From JAZBPO01 sp036351675 (GTDB taxonomy: Bacteria; Pseudomonadota; Gammaproteobacteria; Pseudomonadales; Azotimanducaceae), in contig JAZBPO010000233.1 of NCBI GenBank assembly GCA_036351675.1, forward strand, positions 1 to 12,712: a stretch of DNA of 12,712 bases. The letters are read 5' to 3'. Positions 1 to 7,781 of this stretch are shown here, one piece after another. Made by a program: the position numbers and the translations under genes. Numbering within the stretch: the first letter of the stretch is position 1; the number at the start of each line of letters is the position of its first letter. The notes under the pieces were generated by a model. That model was not told the origin of the DNA and did no database searches. It saw only the letters and a list, made by a program, of their open reading frames with translations.

Positions 1-3000
1 CCCCCTCCCGAGGCGACCTGCTCGCTGATCAGCTCGCCTTCGCGTTCCGCACCCGGGAGCGGCGCGAAGTTCAGGCCGCGGAGGCCACTCGAAGCGGCGC
101 GCAGACTCGCCAGGGCGACGGCGGATCTCGAATCGAGATCCTCGAAGGAGATGCCGCGCATGGCCTCGAAGCGGCCGGCCCGGGAACCACGCGTGCCGGC
201 TGCCGCGATCGCCTCACCCGGCGACGCACCCTCGTCGACCAGCGCCGGTGCGCCGGCGCCGCGGCGCGCCGCGCGGCGCCCACGCACCTCGGCGAGCACC
301 TCCGCCCCGGCGACTTCTTCCGTGTCGTAGTCGGGTCCGGCCAGCACCACGAAGTCACCCCCGGCTGGCGGGATCCGGCTCGGCAGCAGTTCGCGGGGCG
401 AGGAGAGGATACGCAGGTCCGTGGTCTCGATGAGATACCGGAAGTCGGCGTCGACGAGCGCGTCCCAGGGCAGGATGTTGAGGACGCCGTCCGGTACCAG
501 GTACACGGGGCCGGCATCGGAGAGGTACGGCGTGATCGGCTCCCAGATCGTGCGCCAGGCGATGTTGCCGATCTCCTCGACCTCGTCATCGCTCGCGCCC
601 TCGTCCTGGATGATCCCGCGGTACTCCCGGACGATCGCCTCGACCTCGTCGAGATCGTCGTAGAGGACGAGGTCGATGAAGGGATCGCCGGCACCGTCGC
701 GGTGCAGGATCCCGGCCAGCATCCCGCGCGTGCCGTCAGCCCGTGTGAATGCCAGATAGTCCACGAGCGAGGAGTCGTCGGGCAGGGCGTCGTAGAGATC
801 CTGCGCCGTGATGCCGGCGACCGATTCCCGATAGCGGATGCTCGCGCGACCGAGTTCGCCCTGCAGCGCCTCGACGCGCGCCTCCAGCGTCCGGATGGCC
901 TCCAGATGCGCGTCCGGGTCGCTGCTCTCGGGGCCAGCGAGCGTCCGCGCCGCGAGCGCCTCGCGCGCGAGCACCAGTTCCTCGGCGAGCGACGCCAGTT
1001 CGGGATCGAGGCCGAGGGCGGAGATCTGCTGGATCTGCGAGCTGATCTGCAGCAGCAGCCCCTTGCGCTGCAGCGAGACCTCCAGCGCCTCGCGCCCCCC
1101 GGTGGCCGCGGGCATCTCGGGCAGGAGCGAGAGATAGGCGTCGAGTTCGGGCCGATGCAGCCGCACGTAGCCCTCGCGCGCGTTGTCGCTCGTGACCCAG
1201 AGCATGCGGTCGAGGAATTCGCTCCGCCGCTCGAACCCCGTGCGTCGCAGCTCGAAGGCGTCGTCACGGCGCTGCTGCGCCTCGAGCACCTCGGCGAGGC
1301 TGTTCAGGGCCTCGAAGGTGTAGGGATGCTGCGGGCCGAGCACGCGCTCGTCGAGATCCAGCGTCTCGCGCAGCAGCGTCTCCGCTTCGTCCAGACGCCC
1401 CTGGTCGAGATGGACCACGCCGAGATCACGCATGGATCGCAGCGTGTCGATGTGCCGTGGCCCGAGCGTGCGACGACGCGCGTCGAGCGCTCGCGAGATC
1501 GTCGCTTCCGCTGTGGCGAGGTCGCCGAGGCGCCGCTGCACGCGTCCGAGATTGTTCAGGGCCTTGAGCGTGTCCTGATGCTCCGACCCGAGCGCCGCCT
1601 CGAAACCCGCCAGCACGCGCTCGAAGGCCTCGCGAGCGGCCTGCAGGTTCTCCTCGAGCATGTAGAGATAGGCGAGATTGTTGAGAACGCCGATGGTGCG
1701 CGGATGCGCCTCGCCGAGCGTCGAGGACAGCACTTCGATGGGCAGCAGGTAGAGCGGTTCCGCGCGATCGAACTGACCCTGACTCTCGTGCAGCAGCGCC
1801 AGATTGTTCATGCTCGTCAGCGTCTGCGGATGGCCGGTGCCCAGCAGCTCCGTAGACAGCTCGACCGCATCGCGCAGCAGCGGCTCGGCCGCATCGTAGA
1901 GTCCCTGGGTCTCGTAGACGAGGCCGAGATTCGCCGCCGCCGCGATGCTGTTGAGGCTGCGTGCCCCGTAGCGCGCGAGGTAGGCCTCGTGGACCGCGCG
2001 CCAGGCGTTCTCCGCTCCGGGCAGATCTCCGGCCCGGAACCGCACGCCACCGAGCAGGTTCAGCGCGTCGAGCGTGAGTGGATCGTCGGGCCCCAGCTCC
2101 ATCGTGCGCAGCTCGTAGGCGAAGAGCACGTTCTCCTCGGCCTCCGCGGTGCGGCCGAGATCGAACAGGACCCGCGCCCGCGTCTCCGCGAGCGACGCCA
2201 GCAGCGCGTCGCCATCGGGGCCGGTCAGCGCGCCGTCGACCGCGTCGAGTTCCGCGAGGGCGGACTCGAACTCACCGGCCTGCCGCAGCAGTGCTGCCAT
2301 GTCCAGGCGCGTCGACAGCGTCTCCGGCGCCTCCGGGCCGAGGACGCCACTGCGGATCCGCACCACGTCGGCAAGCACGTCGCGAGCGCCTTCGACGTCA
2401 CCGCCCCGGGAGAGCAGCACGCCGTACTGCTGCAGACAGTCGGCGGTGCGGACGTGAAACTCGCCGAGCGCCTCTCGTGCGCGCGCACAGGTCGCCTCGA
2501 GGAGCACCGCACCCGCTTCGTATTCGCCGAGCAGCTCGAGGCGCCGCGCCTCGCCGAGCCGGAGATCAACGGTGCGCGGCGCGTCCGGGCCGAACACGCG
2601 CTCGGCACCCGCTGCAGCATCCGCCGCCATGGCCAGCGCGTCCTCGAAGCGCCCCTCCGCCTCGTACAGGTCGGCGAGATTCAGCAGCACGTCCAGCGTG
2701 AGCGGGTGGTCCGGGCCCACTGCCTCGCCCGACTGCTCGAGCGCGAACATGAGTACGGTCTCGGCGCCGATCGGGTCGCCGGCGCTGAAGTAGACGTTGC
2801 CGAGTTCGATGGCCGCGTCGATCGAGAGACGGTGCAACGGTCCGAAGGCGTCTTCGGTGAGCGCGACCATCGCTTCGCCGGTCTCCACGGCGCCGTCGAG
2901 GTCACCCTCCTCCGCGAGGGCGTAGAGATCCGCGCGCAGAGCCTCCAGGTACTCGAGCGCCTCGAAGGCGGCCTCGTCCTCGGCGAGCACCTCGATCGCA

Positions 3001-3404
3001 GCGAGCCGTTCGTCGACCCACGCCGGCGCTCCGGAGAGGATCAGGATCAGCAGATCGCCGTAGCGCGCGGCAGCGTCGGGATCCCCGGCTCGCGCCGCCG
3101 CCGCCGAAGCGCTGCGCAGGCCGTCACGCGCGGCGTCCGTCCGGCCGAGCTCCAGGGCGACGAGTGCACGCTCGCCGAGCAGCACGGGATCTTCCGGTCG
3201 TCGCTCGAGCGCGGCGTCGTAGCGCGCGAGGGCGCCCGCCGGGTCGCCCGCTTCCAGCAGTGCGGCGGCCTCGTCGACCACCGCCTCGACGTCGACACGC
3301 TCCGGCGCCAGCGCGGCACAGCCGCCGAGGAACAGGACCGCGGCGCAGAGACCGGTGAGGCGTCGTGCCCACGGGCTCCGCATCAGGTGTGAGATCCGCT
3401 TCAT
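1..3404 (-). CDS. TPR-CHAT lipoprotein (caspase-like family), 3' end cut by window
   Basis: The frame stays open from an ATG at 3404 through the left edge (1134 codons seen). It opens with a basic n-region, a hydrophobic stretch and the lipobox LGGC with Cys29; Ala follows the Cys, so the Lol rule predicts outer-membrane sorting. Residues about 33-130 are TPR-like. About 185-720 hold around twelve 42-residue kinesin-light-chain-type TPRs with the recurring pattern LGxxHPxTLxxLNNLAxLY. A helical, coiled-coil-like stretch (about 740-855) leads into a CHAT domain that begins near 856, with VPDGVLNILPWDAL around 970-983, AGPDYD near 1020 and PLPGAEREGE at 1115-1124. The His and Cys of the CHAT dyad normally lie further C-terminal, outside the window, so protease activity cannot be judged. 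An Ala/Arg/Gly-rich linker fills about 1025-1110. GGAG lies only 2 bases from ATG3404; ATG3383 (Cys becomes residue 22) is an alternative start. It follows a kinase/phosphatase/FHA set, which suggests a shared pathway (inference). Confidence 0.9.
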   Translation of the reverse strand, partial: MKRISHLMRSPWARRLTGLCAAVLFLGGCAALAPERVDVEAVVDEAAALLEAGDPAGALARYDAALERRPEDPVLLGERALVALELGRTDAARDGLRSASAAAARAGDPDAAARYGDLLILILSGAPAWVDERLAAIEVLAEDEAAFEALEYLEALRADLYALAEEGDLDGAVETGEAMVALTEDAFGPLHRLSIDAAIELGNVYFSAGDPIGAETVLMFALEQSGEAVGPDHPLTLDVLLNLADLYEAEGRFEDALAMAADAAAGAERVFGPDAPRTVDLRLGEARRLELLGEYEAGAVLLEATCARAREALGEFHVRTADCLQQYGVLLSRGGDVEGARDVLADVVRIRSGVLGPEAPETLSTRLDMAALLRQAGEFESALAELDAVDGALTGPDGDALLASLAETRARVLFDLGRTAEAEENVLFAYELRTMELGPDDPLTLDALNLLGGVRFRAGDLPGAENAWRAVHEAYLARYGARSLNSIAAAANLGLVYETQGLYDAAEPLLRDAVELSTELLGTGHPQTLTSMNNLALLHESQGQFDRAEPLYLLPIEVLSSTLGEAHPRTIGVLNNLAYLYMLEENLQAAREAFERVLAGFEAALGSEHQDTLKALNNLGRVQRRLGDLATAEATISRALDARRRTLGPRHIDTLRSMRDLGVVHLDQGRLDEAETLLRETLDLDERVLGPQHPYTFEALNSLAEVLEAQQRRDDAFELRRTGFERRSEFLDRMLWVTSDNAREGYVRLHRPELDAYLSLLPEMPAATGGREALEVSLQRKGLLLQISSQIQQISALGLDPELASLAEELVLAREALAARTLAGPESSDPDAHLEAIRTLEARVEALQGELGRASIRYRESVAGITAQDLYDALPDDSSLVDYLAFTRADGTRGMLAGILHRDGAGDPFIDLVLYDDLDEVEAIVREYRGIIQDEGASDDEVEEIGNIAWRTIWEPITPYLSDAGPVYLVPDGVLNILPWDALVDADFRYLIETTDLRILSSPRELLPSRIPPAGGDFVVLAGPDYDTEEVAGAEVLAEVRGRRAARRGAGAPALVDEGASPGEAIAAAGTRGSRAGRFEAMRGISFEDLDSRSAVALASLRAASSGLRGLNFAPLPGAEREGELISEQVASGG

Positions 3405-3462
3405 GACTCCCCCCGGTGATCCCGACGGCGCGCGGGTGGCCCGCACTTCCGGGACTGCCAGC

Positions 3463-3491
3463 ATCGTAAAGAGGGTGTCAACGGTCGACAA
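3463..3491 (-). promoter_or_regulatory. Candidate sigma70-type promoter for the TPR-CHAT lipoprotein gene
   Basis: On the minus strand TTGTCG (3491-3486) is followed after exactly 17 bases by TACGAT (3468-3463). Each hexamer matches four of six consensus bases. The predicted transcript start near 3456 gives a leader of about 50 bases before ATG3404. This lies in the 183-base gap after the FHA gene (3405-3587), the only sizeable gap in the minus-strand cluster. It may let the lipoprotein gene be transcribed apart from the signalling genes. A GC stem (gccgc/gcggc) just after the FHA stop codon has no T-run and is not called a terminator. Confidence 0.35.
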
Positions 3492-3587
3492 CAAGGCCGC
3501 CCCGGCGCCCGCGGCCGGCAGGACGGTCGTCACGCGGGTGCTGACGGATGGTACGTCGCGCGGGTTGCCGCAGGCCCCCGCGGCGCT

Positions 3588-4319
3588 TCAGCCGCGCAGA
3601 TACTGCATCCGGACGCCGGCGATCTCGATCACGTCCTGATCCTCGAGCTTCTGGCTCTTGACGCCGATGACCGTGCCGTTGACCACGGGCCGCGCCTCGT
3701 TCGCGCCACCGTCCACGTGGATGATGAAGTCACCGTTCTGACGGCGGGAGATGGCGGCGACCTGGACGCCGGGCTTGCCGATGGTCGTGAGCGCCTTCGC
3801 GAGCGGCATCTCCTTGCCCTCGGCGCCCTCCACGACCAGACGCAGGCGGGCCGGTCCGACGTTCGCCGAGAGACCGCTGGCGCGTGTGCCGCCTCCGCTC
3901 GCGACGTCCGCCTGCCGGGCACGCGCAGCCTCCGCCGACGTCGCCTCCTGGCGCAGCGCCGCACTCTCGCCCGGGCTGATGACGATGGTCTCCGCGAAGC
4001 CGTCGTTCGGCGGCGCCTGCGTGGAGCCGTCGGCGCCGACGAAGCGCAGGCTGTGCTTGCCGATGGTGACGAGATCGCCGGCGGCGAGCGCATGCTTCTT
4101 GATGCGCTTGCCGTTGACGAAGGTCCCGTTCGTGGAATCCAGGTCCTCGAGAAAGGAATCGCCCGCGATCGTCATCACGCGCGCGTGCTGACCACTGACG
4201 GCGAGATTGTCGATGTGGATGTCCGACTCGGGTCGCCGACCGATCGTGAGGGACTCCCTGTCCAGCTCGAACTCCGCGACCTGTTCGTCGTTGAAGCTCA
4301 GGATCAATTTTGCGGCCAT
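3588..4319 (-). CDS. FHA-domain protein with a second, degenerate FHA-like domain
   Basis: A 243-residue soluble protein without signal peptide or membrane segment, predicted to bind phospho-threonine peptides in the cytoplasm. The N-terminal FHA domain (about 5-95) keeps the binding set: G27-R28, S42 and H45 in VSGQHA, and N64-G65-T66 in DSTNGTFVNG. A flexible Ala/Gly-rich linker (about 96-157) contains AETIVISPG, where Thr111 followed by Ile at +3 fits FHA phosphopeptide preference. The C-terminal part (about 158-241) looks like a second FHA fold (LTTIGK at 177-182, PVVNGT at 211-216, and the strand DVIEIAGVRMQYL), but it lacks the Arg and the Ser-x-x-His signature. The gene lies 27 bases after the PP2C gene and is probably co-transcribed with it and the kinase. 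It is the natural reader of the kinase. Its client is unknown; the neighbouring TPR-CHAT protein is predicted on the other side of the membrane, so direct contact is not expected. Confidence 0.93.
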   Translation of the reverse strand: MAAKLILSFNDEQVAEFELDRESLTIGRRPESDIHIDNLAVSGQHARVMTIAGDSFLEDLDSTNGTFVNGKRIKKHALAAGDLVTIGKHSLRFVGADGSTQAPPNDGFAETIVISPGESAALRQEATSAEAARARQADVASGGGTRASGLSANVGPARLRLVVEGAEGKEMPLAKALTTIGKPGVQVAAISRRQNGDFIIHVDGGANEARPVVNGTVIGVKSQKLEDQDVIEIAGVRMQYLRG

Positions 4320-4346
4320 GACTCGTGTGTCCCCCGACCCCGGGTC

Positions 4347-5171
4347 TCAGTCGAACCAGCTGACGAAACGGCTCAGCCAGCCCGCCTTGACGGGAAACGG
4401 CCGATCCACGCGCGCGAGCAGCACGGAAACGTTGTCGCGGCCTCCGTTCTCGTTGGCCCTCGCCACGAGACGCTCCGCCGCTGCATCGAGATTATCCAGA
4501 TTGTCGAGGAGAATCGAACGGATCTCGGCGTCCTCGAGCATGTCGTTCAGTCCGTCGGAACACAGCAGGAAGGTGTCGCCCGGCAGGGCGAGATCCTCGA
4601 GGACGTCGTACTCGACCTCCTCGCCGATGCCGAGCGCGCGCGTGACGATGTTCTTGTGCGTGGCCTCGCGCGCCTCTTCGGGCGTGTAGAAGCCCCGGTT
4701 GACGAGCTCCTGCACCAGCGAGTGGTCGAGCGTGATCTGCTCGAACTCGCCGTCCCTGAGCCGATAGAGCCGCGAATCGCCGACATGCGCGACGGTCACG
4801 CGATCGTCGTAGAGGAGCAGCACCACGAGCGTGGTACCCATGCCGGCACACTGCGGCTGGCTCTGCGCCACCTGCCAGATCGTCTCGTTCGCGCGCAGGA
4901 TCGCCCGTCCGACGGCGAGCGATTCGAGCGCGTAGCCGCTCTCCTCGTCGCTCCGGCCGGGCTCCAGGGCCTTCAGCAGATCCGTGAGCTCGCGCGTGAC
5001 GACCTCGACCGCCATGGCGCTGGCCACCTCGCCCGCCTTGAGCCCACCCATGCCGTCCGCGAGCACCAGCAGACCGAGCTCCGAGTCGTGGCCGATGGCG
5101 TCCTCGTTGTGCTCGCGTACCCGCCCCGTGTCGGTGCGGCCCGCGATCGTGACCCGGCCCTTCAGGCTCAT
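4347..5171 (-). CDS. PP2C-family protein Ser/Thr phosphatase
   Basis: A 274-residue, metal-dependent PPM/PP2C phosphatase of the short bacterial PrpC/Stp type, predicted to remove phosphates placed by the adjacent kinase. Visible motifs in order are RxxNED (R19-D24), ADGMGG (38-43, metal ligand Asp39), GTT (112-114), GDSRLYR (131-137), THKNIVTRALG (171-181), LLCSDGLND (202-210, metal ligand Asp206) and GGRDNVSV (243-250, metal ligand Asp246). All core acidic ligands are present, so it should be active. The last residues (WLSRFVSWF) could form an amphipathic membrane-contacting helix, although no transmembrane segment is predicted. Its ATG overlaps the kinase TGA in the sequence ATGA (5168-5171), the usual sign of translational coupling, which fixes the start. 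Kinase and phosphatase would be made in linked amounts. Confidence 0.96.
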   Translation of the reverse strand: MSLKGRVTIAGRTDTGRVREHNEDAIGHDSELGLLVLADGMGGLKAGEVASAMAVEVVTRELTDLLKALEPGRSDEESGYALESLAVGRAILRANETIWQVAQSQPQCAGMGTTLVVLLLYDDRVTVAHVGDSRLYRLRDGEFEQITLDHSLVQELVNRGFYTPEEAREATHKNIVTRALGIGEEVEYDVLEDLALPGDTFLLCSDGLNDMLEDAEIRSILLDNLDNLDAAAERLVARANENGGRDNVSVLLARVDRPFPVKAGWLSRFVSWFD

Positions 5172-7525
5172 CCGGTCTCGTCCCGGGCCATGCGCTGCAG
5201 CACCATCCGCAGATGTTCGGCGAACTTCGCGCCGGTCTGGTAGCGGCGATCGGGCTGCTTGCCGAGGGCGTTCTGGATCACCTTGCGCAGCGACGCGGGC
5301 AGCTCGCGGCGGTACTCCGCGGGATCCGGCTGCTGCTCGTTGACGATCTTGTAAAGCAGCGTCGCCATGGAGTCCGCGGAGAAGGGCAGGTGGCCGGTCG
5401 ACAGCTGGTACAGGACCACGCCCAGGGAGAAGAGATCCGAGCGACCGTCGACCTTGTCACCGAGCGCCTGCTCCGGAGACATGTAGTTCGGCGTACCCAG
5501 CACCGTGCCCGTCCGCGTCTTGCTGGAGTCGGTGATCCGTGCGATGCCGAAGTCGGTCAGCTTCACCACGCCCGAATCCGGGTCGTACATGATGTTTCCC
5601 GGCTTCACGTCGCGGTGCACGACGTTCTGCCGGTGCGCATAGGCGAGCGCGTCGGCGCACTGCGCGACCAGATCGATCACGGTCTCGAGGGGCAGCAGCG
5701 TGTCCGGCCTGGTGTAGGCGGAAAGATCCCTGCCCTTCAGGAACTCCATGGCGATGTAGGCGAGATCCTGCTCCTCGCCCGCGTCGTAGATCGCGACGAT
5801 GTTCGGATGGTTGAGCCGTCCGGCGGACTGCGCCTCGCGGAAGAAGCGCTCCTTGACCTCGACGAGCGCGTCGCCTTCGAACTCCTGCGCCAGCGACATG
5901 GTCTTGATCGCGACCACCCGGTTGATCTTCGGGTCCTCGCCCCGGTAGACGATGCCCATGGCGCCCTGGCCGAGCTCCGCCTGCACCTCGTAGCGACCGA
6001 GCATGGGCTTCTCGCCCGCGTCGAGGACCATCGTCGACGCGCCGCCGCCGGCGTTCTTCATGGGGTTGGCGTCGAGCGACTTCATGCGCTCCGAGCGCTC
6101 CGTCACGTCGCGGTAGTCGTCGTTCCAGCGAGCGAGATAGTCGTAGACGGATGCGGCCTTGTTGAACTGCCGCTTGCGCTCGTAGTCGAGGCCGAGGTTG
6201 TAGACGAGGTCGGCGACCGACTCGTCGAGGGGGATGGCGCGGAACTTGTCGAAGGCCATGTCGAGCTGCCCCTGGCCCTGCAGCGACAGCGCGAGCATGC
6301 GATTGCTCTCGGCGCCGGCGCGCTCGGCGACGGCGAGCGTCTCGTCCGTGGCCATGTAGTAGCGCAGGTTGACGAGCACGGCGGCGATGACGCCGAGGAG
6401 CAGGTTGGGCGTCATCGCCACCACCACGCCCTTGCCGACGTAGGCGGCCACGGCGAGCAGGACGAAAGCCCCGAACGCGAGCAGCGTCACGAGCACGCGC
6501 GTCCCGGGATGACGGACGAGCGACGTCGCGAGGATCGCGACCATGAACAGCAGACCGACGAGCGCCTCGCCCCAGCCGGGTAGCGGTCTCAGGGCCACGC
6601 CCTTGAGCAGCGTATGGATCGCGTCGGCGATGATCTCGACGCCGTAGACCTGGTCCACGGGCGTGTCGAAGATGTCGTTCGCCGCCTCGGAGGTATCGCC
6701 GATGAGCACCATCTTGCCCTCGACGTCCAGGCGCAGGTCCTCGACCTCGTCCGGGCGCAGCTCGTCGAGGCGCAGCACGTCCATGGCCGAGAAGCCGTAG
6801 CTGTCGGAGATGAACTTGGCGCCAGCCGGCAACTCCGGGTAGTCGATGTAGAAGTCGAGGCCCCGATCGAGGGGCACCCGCAGGTCGCCGAGCACGAGCA
6901 TGCCGTCCTCGAGGGCGGGCTCCGTCTCGAGCCAGCGCGCGAGCACCTGCACCGCGAAGGGCCAGCCGTCCGGGCGCCGGGTGATCTCCGGGAAGACCCG
7001 CAGGCGGGTGATGCGCGTACGCAGGCTCGACTGGGACTTGATGTTCGAGTAGCCGGACGTCGCCACCTCGCGGAAGGCGGCGATGGGATAGGTCAGGTCG
7101 ATGAAGCGACGGCCGTCGGCGTCGATGTCGGCCTTCGACACGAGCACGACGTTGCCGGCCTCGGCGAAGAGCTCCGCCGTGCGCGGGTCCTCGCCGTAGG
7201 AGTTCGGATAGTCGAAGAGGGCGTCGATCGCGACGACCCGGGCACCGAGCTTCGCGAGATTGGTGGCGAGCAGGCCATAGTCGGCCCGGCGGAGCGGGAA
7301 ACCGCCGTAGTCCTCGTAGAACTCCTCGTCCGTGTTGACGAGGACGATCTCGTCGGAGGAGAAGGTGACCTCGGGCGTCTCGGCGAACTGCCAGCGCAAC
7401 AGCTGACGGAAGCCGAGGAACTCGTCCTCGAGGAGGCTGAACGCCTCGTAGCGTTCGGCCGGAATCATCAGCAGGAAGATGACGATCGTCCAGAGTATGT
7501 CGTAGCGCTTCAGCAGGTTCTGCAT
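5168..7525 (-). CDS. CHASE2-domain membrane serine/threonine protein kinase
   Basis: A 785-residue Hanks-type kinase with its sensor at the N-terminus. One membrane segment (about 9-22) precedes a periplasmic CHASE2 domain (about 40-315; VLVNTDEEFY, then KMVLIGDTSEAANDIFDTPV, then YGVEIIADAIHTLL). Three more membrane segments follow (about 318-336, 343-362, 366-386), putting the kinase in the cytoplasm. A TPR-like helical stretch lies at about 405-480. The kinase domain (about 511-780) has the glycine loop GQGAMG (519-524), Lys541 in VAIK, Glu564, HRDVKPGN (637-644), DFG (658-660), a Thr-rich activation loop (670-678) and SPE (683-685), so it should be active. The linker contains STMVLDAG with Thr498. 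The frame stays open to 7684, but the ATG at 7525 is chosen because it sits directly before the first membrane segment; the upstream 53 residues are Gly/Pro/Arg-rich and look non-coding. First gene of the kinase-PP2C-FHA operon. Confidence 0.95.
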   Translation of the reverse strand: MQNLLKRYDILWTIVIFLLMIPAERYEAFSLLEDEFLGFRQLLRWQFAETPEVTFSSDEIVLVNTDEEFYEDYGGFPLRRADYGLLATNLAKLGARVVAIDALFDYPNSYGEDPRTAELFAEAGNVVLVSKADIDADGRRFIDLTYPIAAFREVATSGYSNIKSQSSLRTRITRLRVFPEITRRPDGWPFAVQVLARWLETEPALEDGMLVLGDLRVPLDRGLDFYIDYPELPAGAKFISDSYGFSAMDVLRLDELRPDEVEDLRLDVEGKMVLIGDTSEAANDIFDTPVDQVYGVEIIADAIHTLLKGVALRPLPGWGEALVGLLFMVAILATSLVRHPGTRVLVTLLAFGAFVLLAVAAYVGKGVVVAMTPNLLLGVIAAVLVNLRYYMATDETLAVAERAGAESNRMLALSLQGQGQLDMAFDKFRAIPLDESVADLVYNLGLDYERKRQFNKAASVYDYLARWNDDYRDVTERSERMKSLDANPMKNAGGGASTMVLDAGEKPMLGRYEVQAELGQGAMGIVYRGEDPKINRVVAIKTMSLAQEFEGDALVEVKERFFREAQSAGRLNHPNIVAIYDAGEEQDLAYIAMEFLKGRDLSAYTRPDTLLPLETVIDLVAQCADALAYAHRQNVVHRDVKPGNIMYDPDSGVVKLTDFGIARITDSSKTRTGTVLGTPNYMSPEQALGDKVDGRSDLFSLGVVLYQLSTGHLPFSADSMATLLYKIVNEQQPDPAEYRRELPASLRKVIQNALGKQPDRRYQTGAKFAEHLRMVLQRMARDETG

Positions 7526-7781
7526 GCCGACTTCTGGAGCCCTGGTCCCCGCCCCGCCCGGTGAACCCTCAGCGCCGCCGGGCGCCGCCGATCGTACTGC
7601 CTGGCAGGATCCGGCCGGACTGGAGCGTCGTCCCTCCCCCCGGGGACGGCTTCGATAGTGCTGCAAAGCGTCTGGTGTGTCCACGCGGAGCGCCCCGGGA
7701 CCGGAACCGCGTCACAGCCGCGTCGACCCCCGCGCAAGCCGACGCTATGCTCCGCGCCCCCGTTTCCGGAGACCCCGCCCC
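7526..7781. promoter_or_regulatory. Divergent intergenic region between kinase operon and rdgC
   Basis: These 256 bases separate the divergent starts of the kinase (7525, minus) and rdgC (7782, plus), so promoters for both must lie here or nearby. On the plus strand TATGCT (7746-7751) is a possible -10 box for rdgC, but no convincing -35 box stands before it. GGAGA (7768-7772), 9 bases before ATG7782, is a good ribosome binding site and supports the rdgC start. A perfect 11-base palindrome CTGCCTGGCAG (7597-7607) could be an operator. On the minus strand TACGAT occurs just upstream of it, but without a good -35 partner. Confidence 0.35.

Noticed and set aside
1250..2850. Regular roughly 126-base periodicity, considered as a DNA repeat array
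   Set aside because: It follows from the 42-residue TPRs; the DNA units are diverged, so it is neither a CRISPR nor a tandem DNA repeat.
702..3392. 896-codon plus-strand open frame
   Set aside because: It is antisense to the TPR-CHAT gene, whose minus-strand translation shows clear TPR and CHAT motifs. GC-rich third positions keep the opposite frame open; the product is rich in Arg, Glu and Gln with no recognisable domain.
3565..3587. GC-rich stem after the FHA gene considered as a terminator
   Set aside because: Only a 5-base stem with a large loop and no T-run.
3717..7564. Three long plus-strand open frames (3717-5243, 5213-6583, 6614-7564)
   Set aside because: All are antisense to the FHA, PP2C and kinase genes, which carry intact catalytic motifs.
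7526..7684. 53-residue N-terminal extension of the kinase
   Set aside because: Composition is Gly/Pro/Arg-rich, unlike a signal or sensor. The ATG at 7525 places the membrane segment at the N-terminus as expected for CHASE2 proteins.
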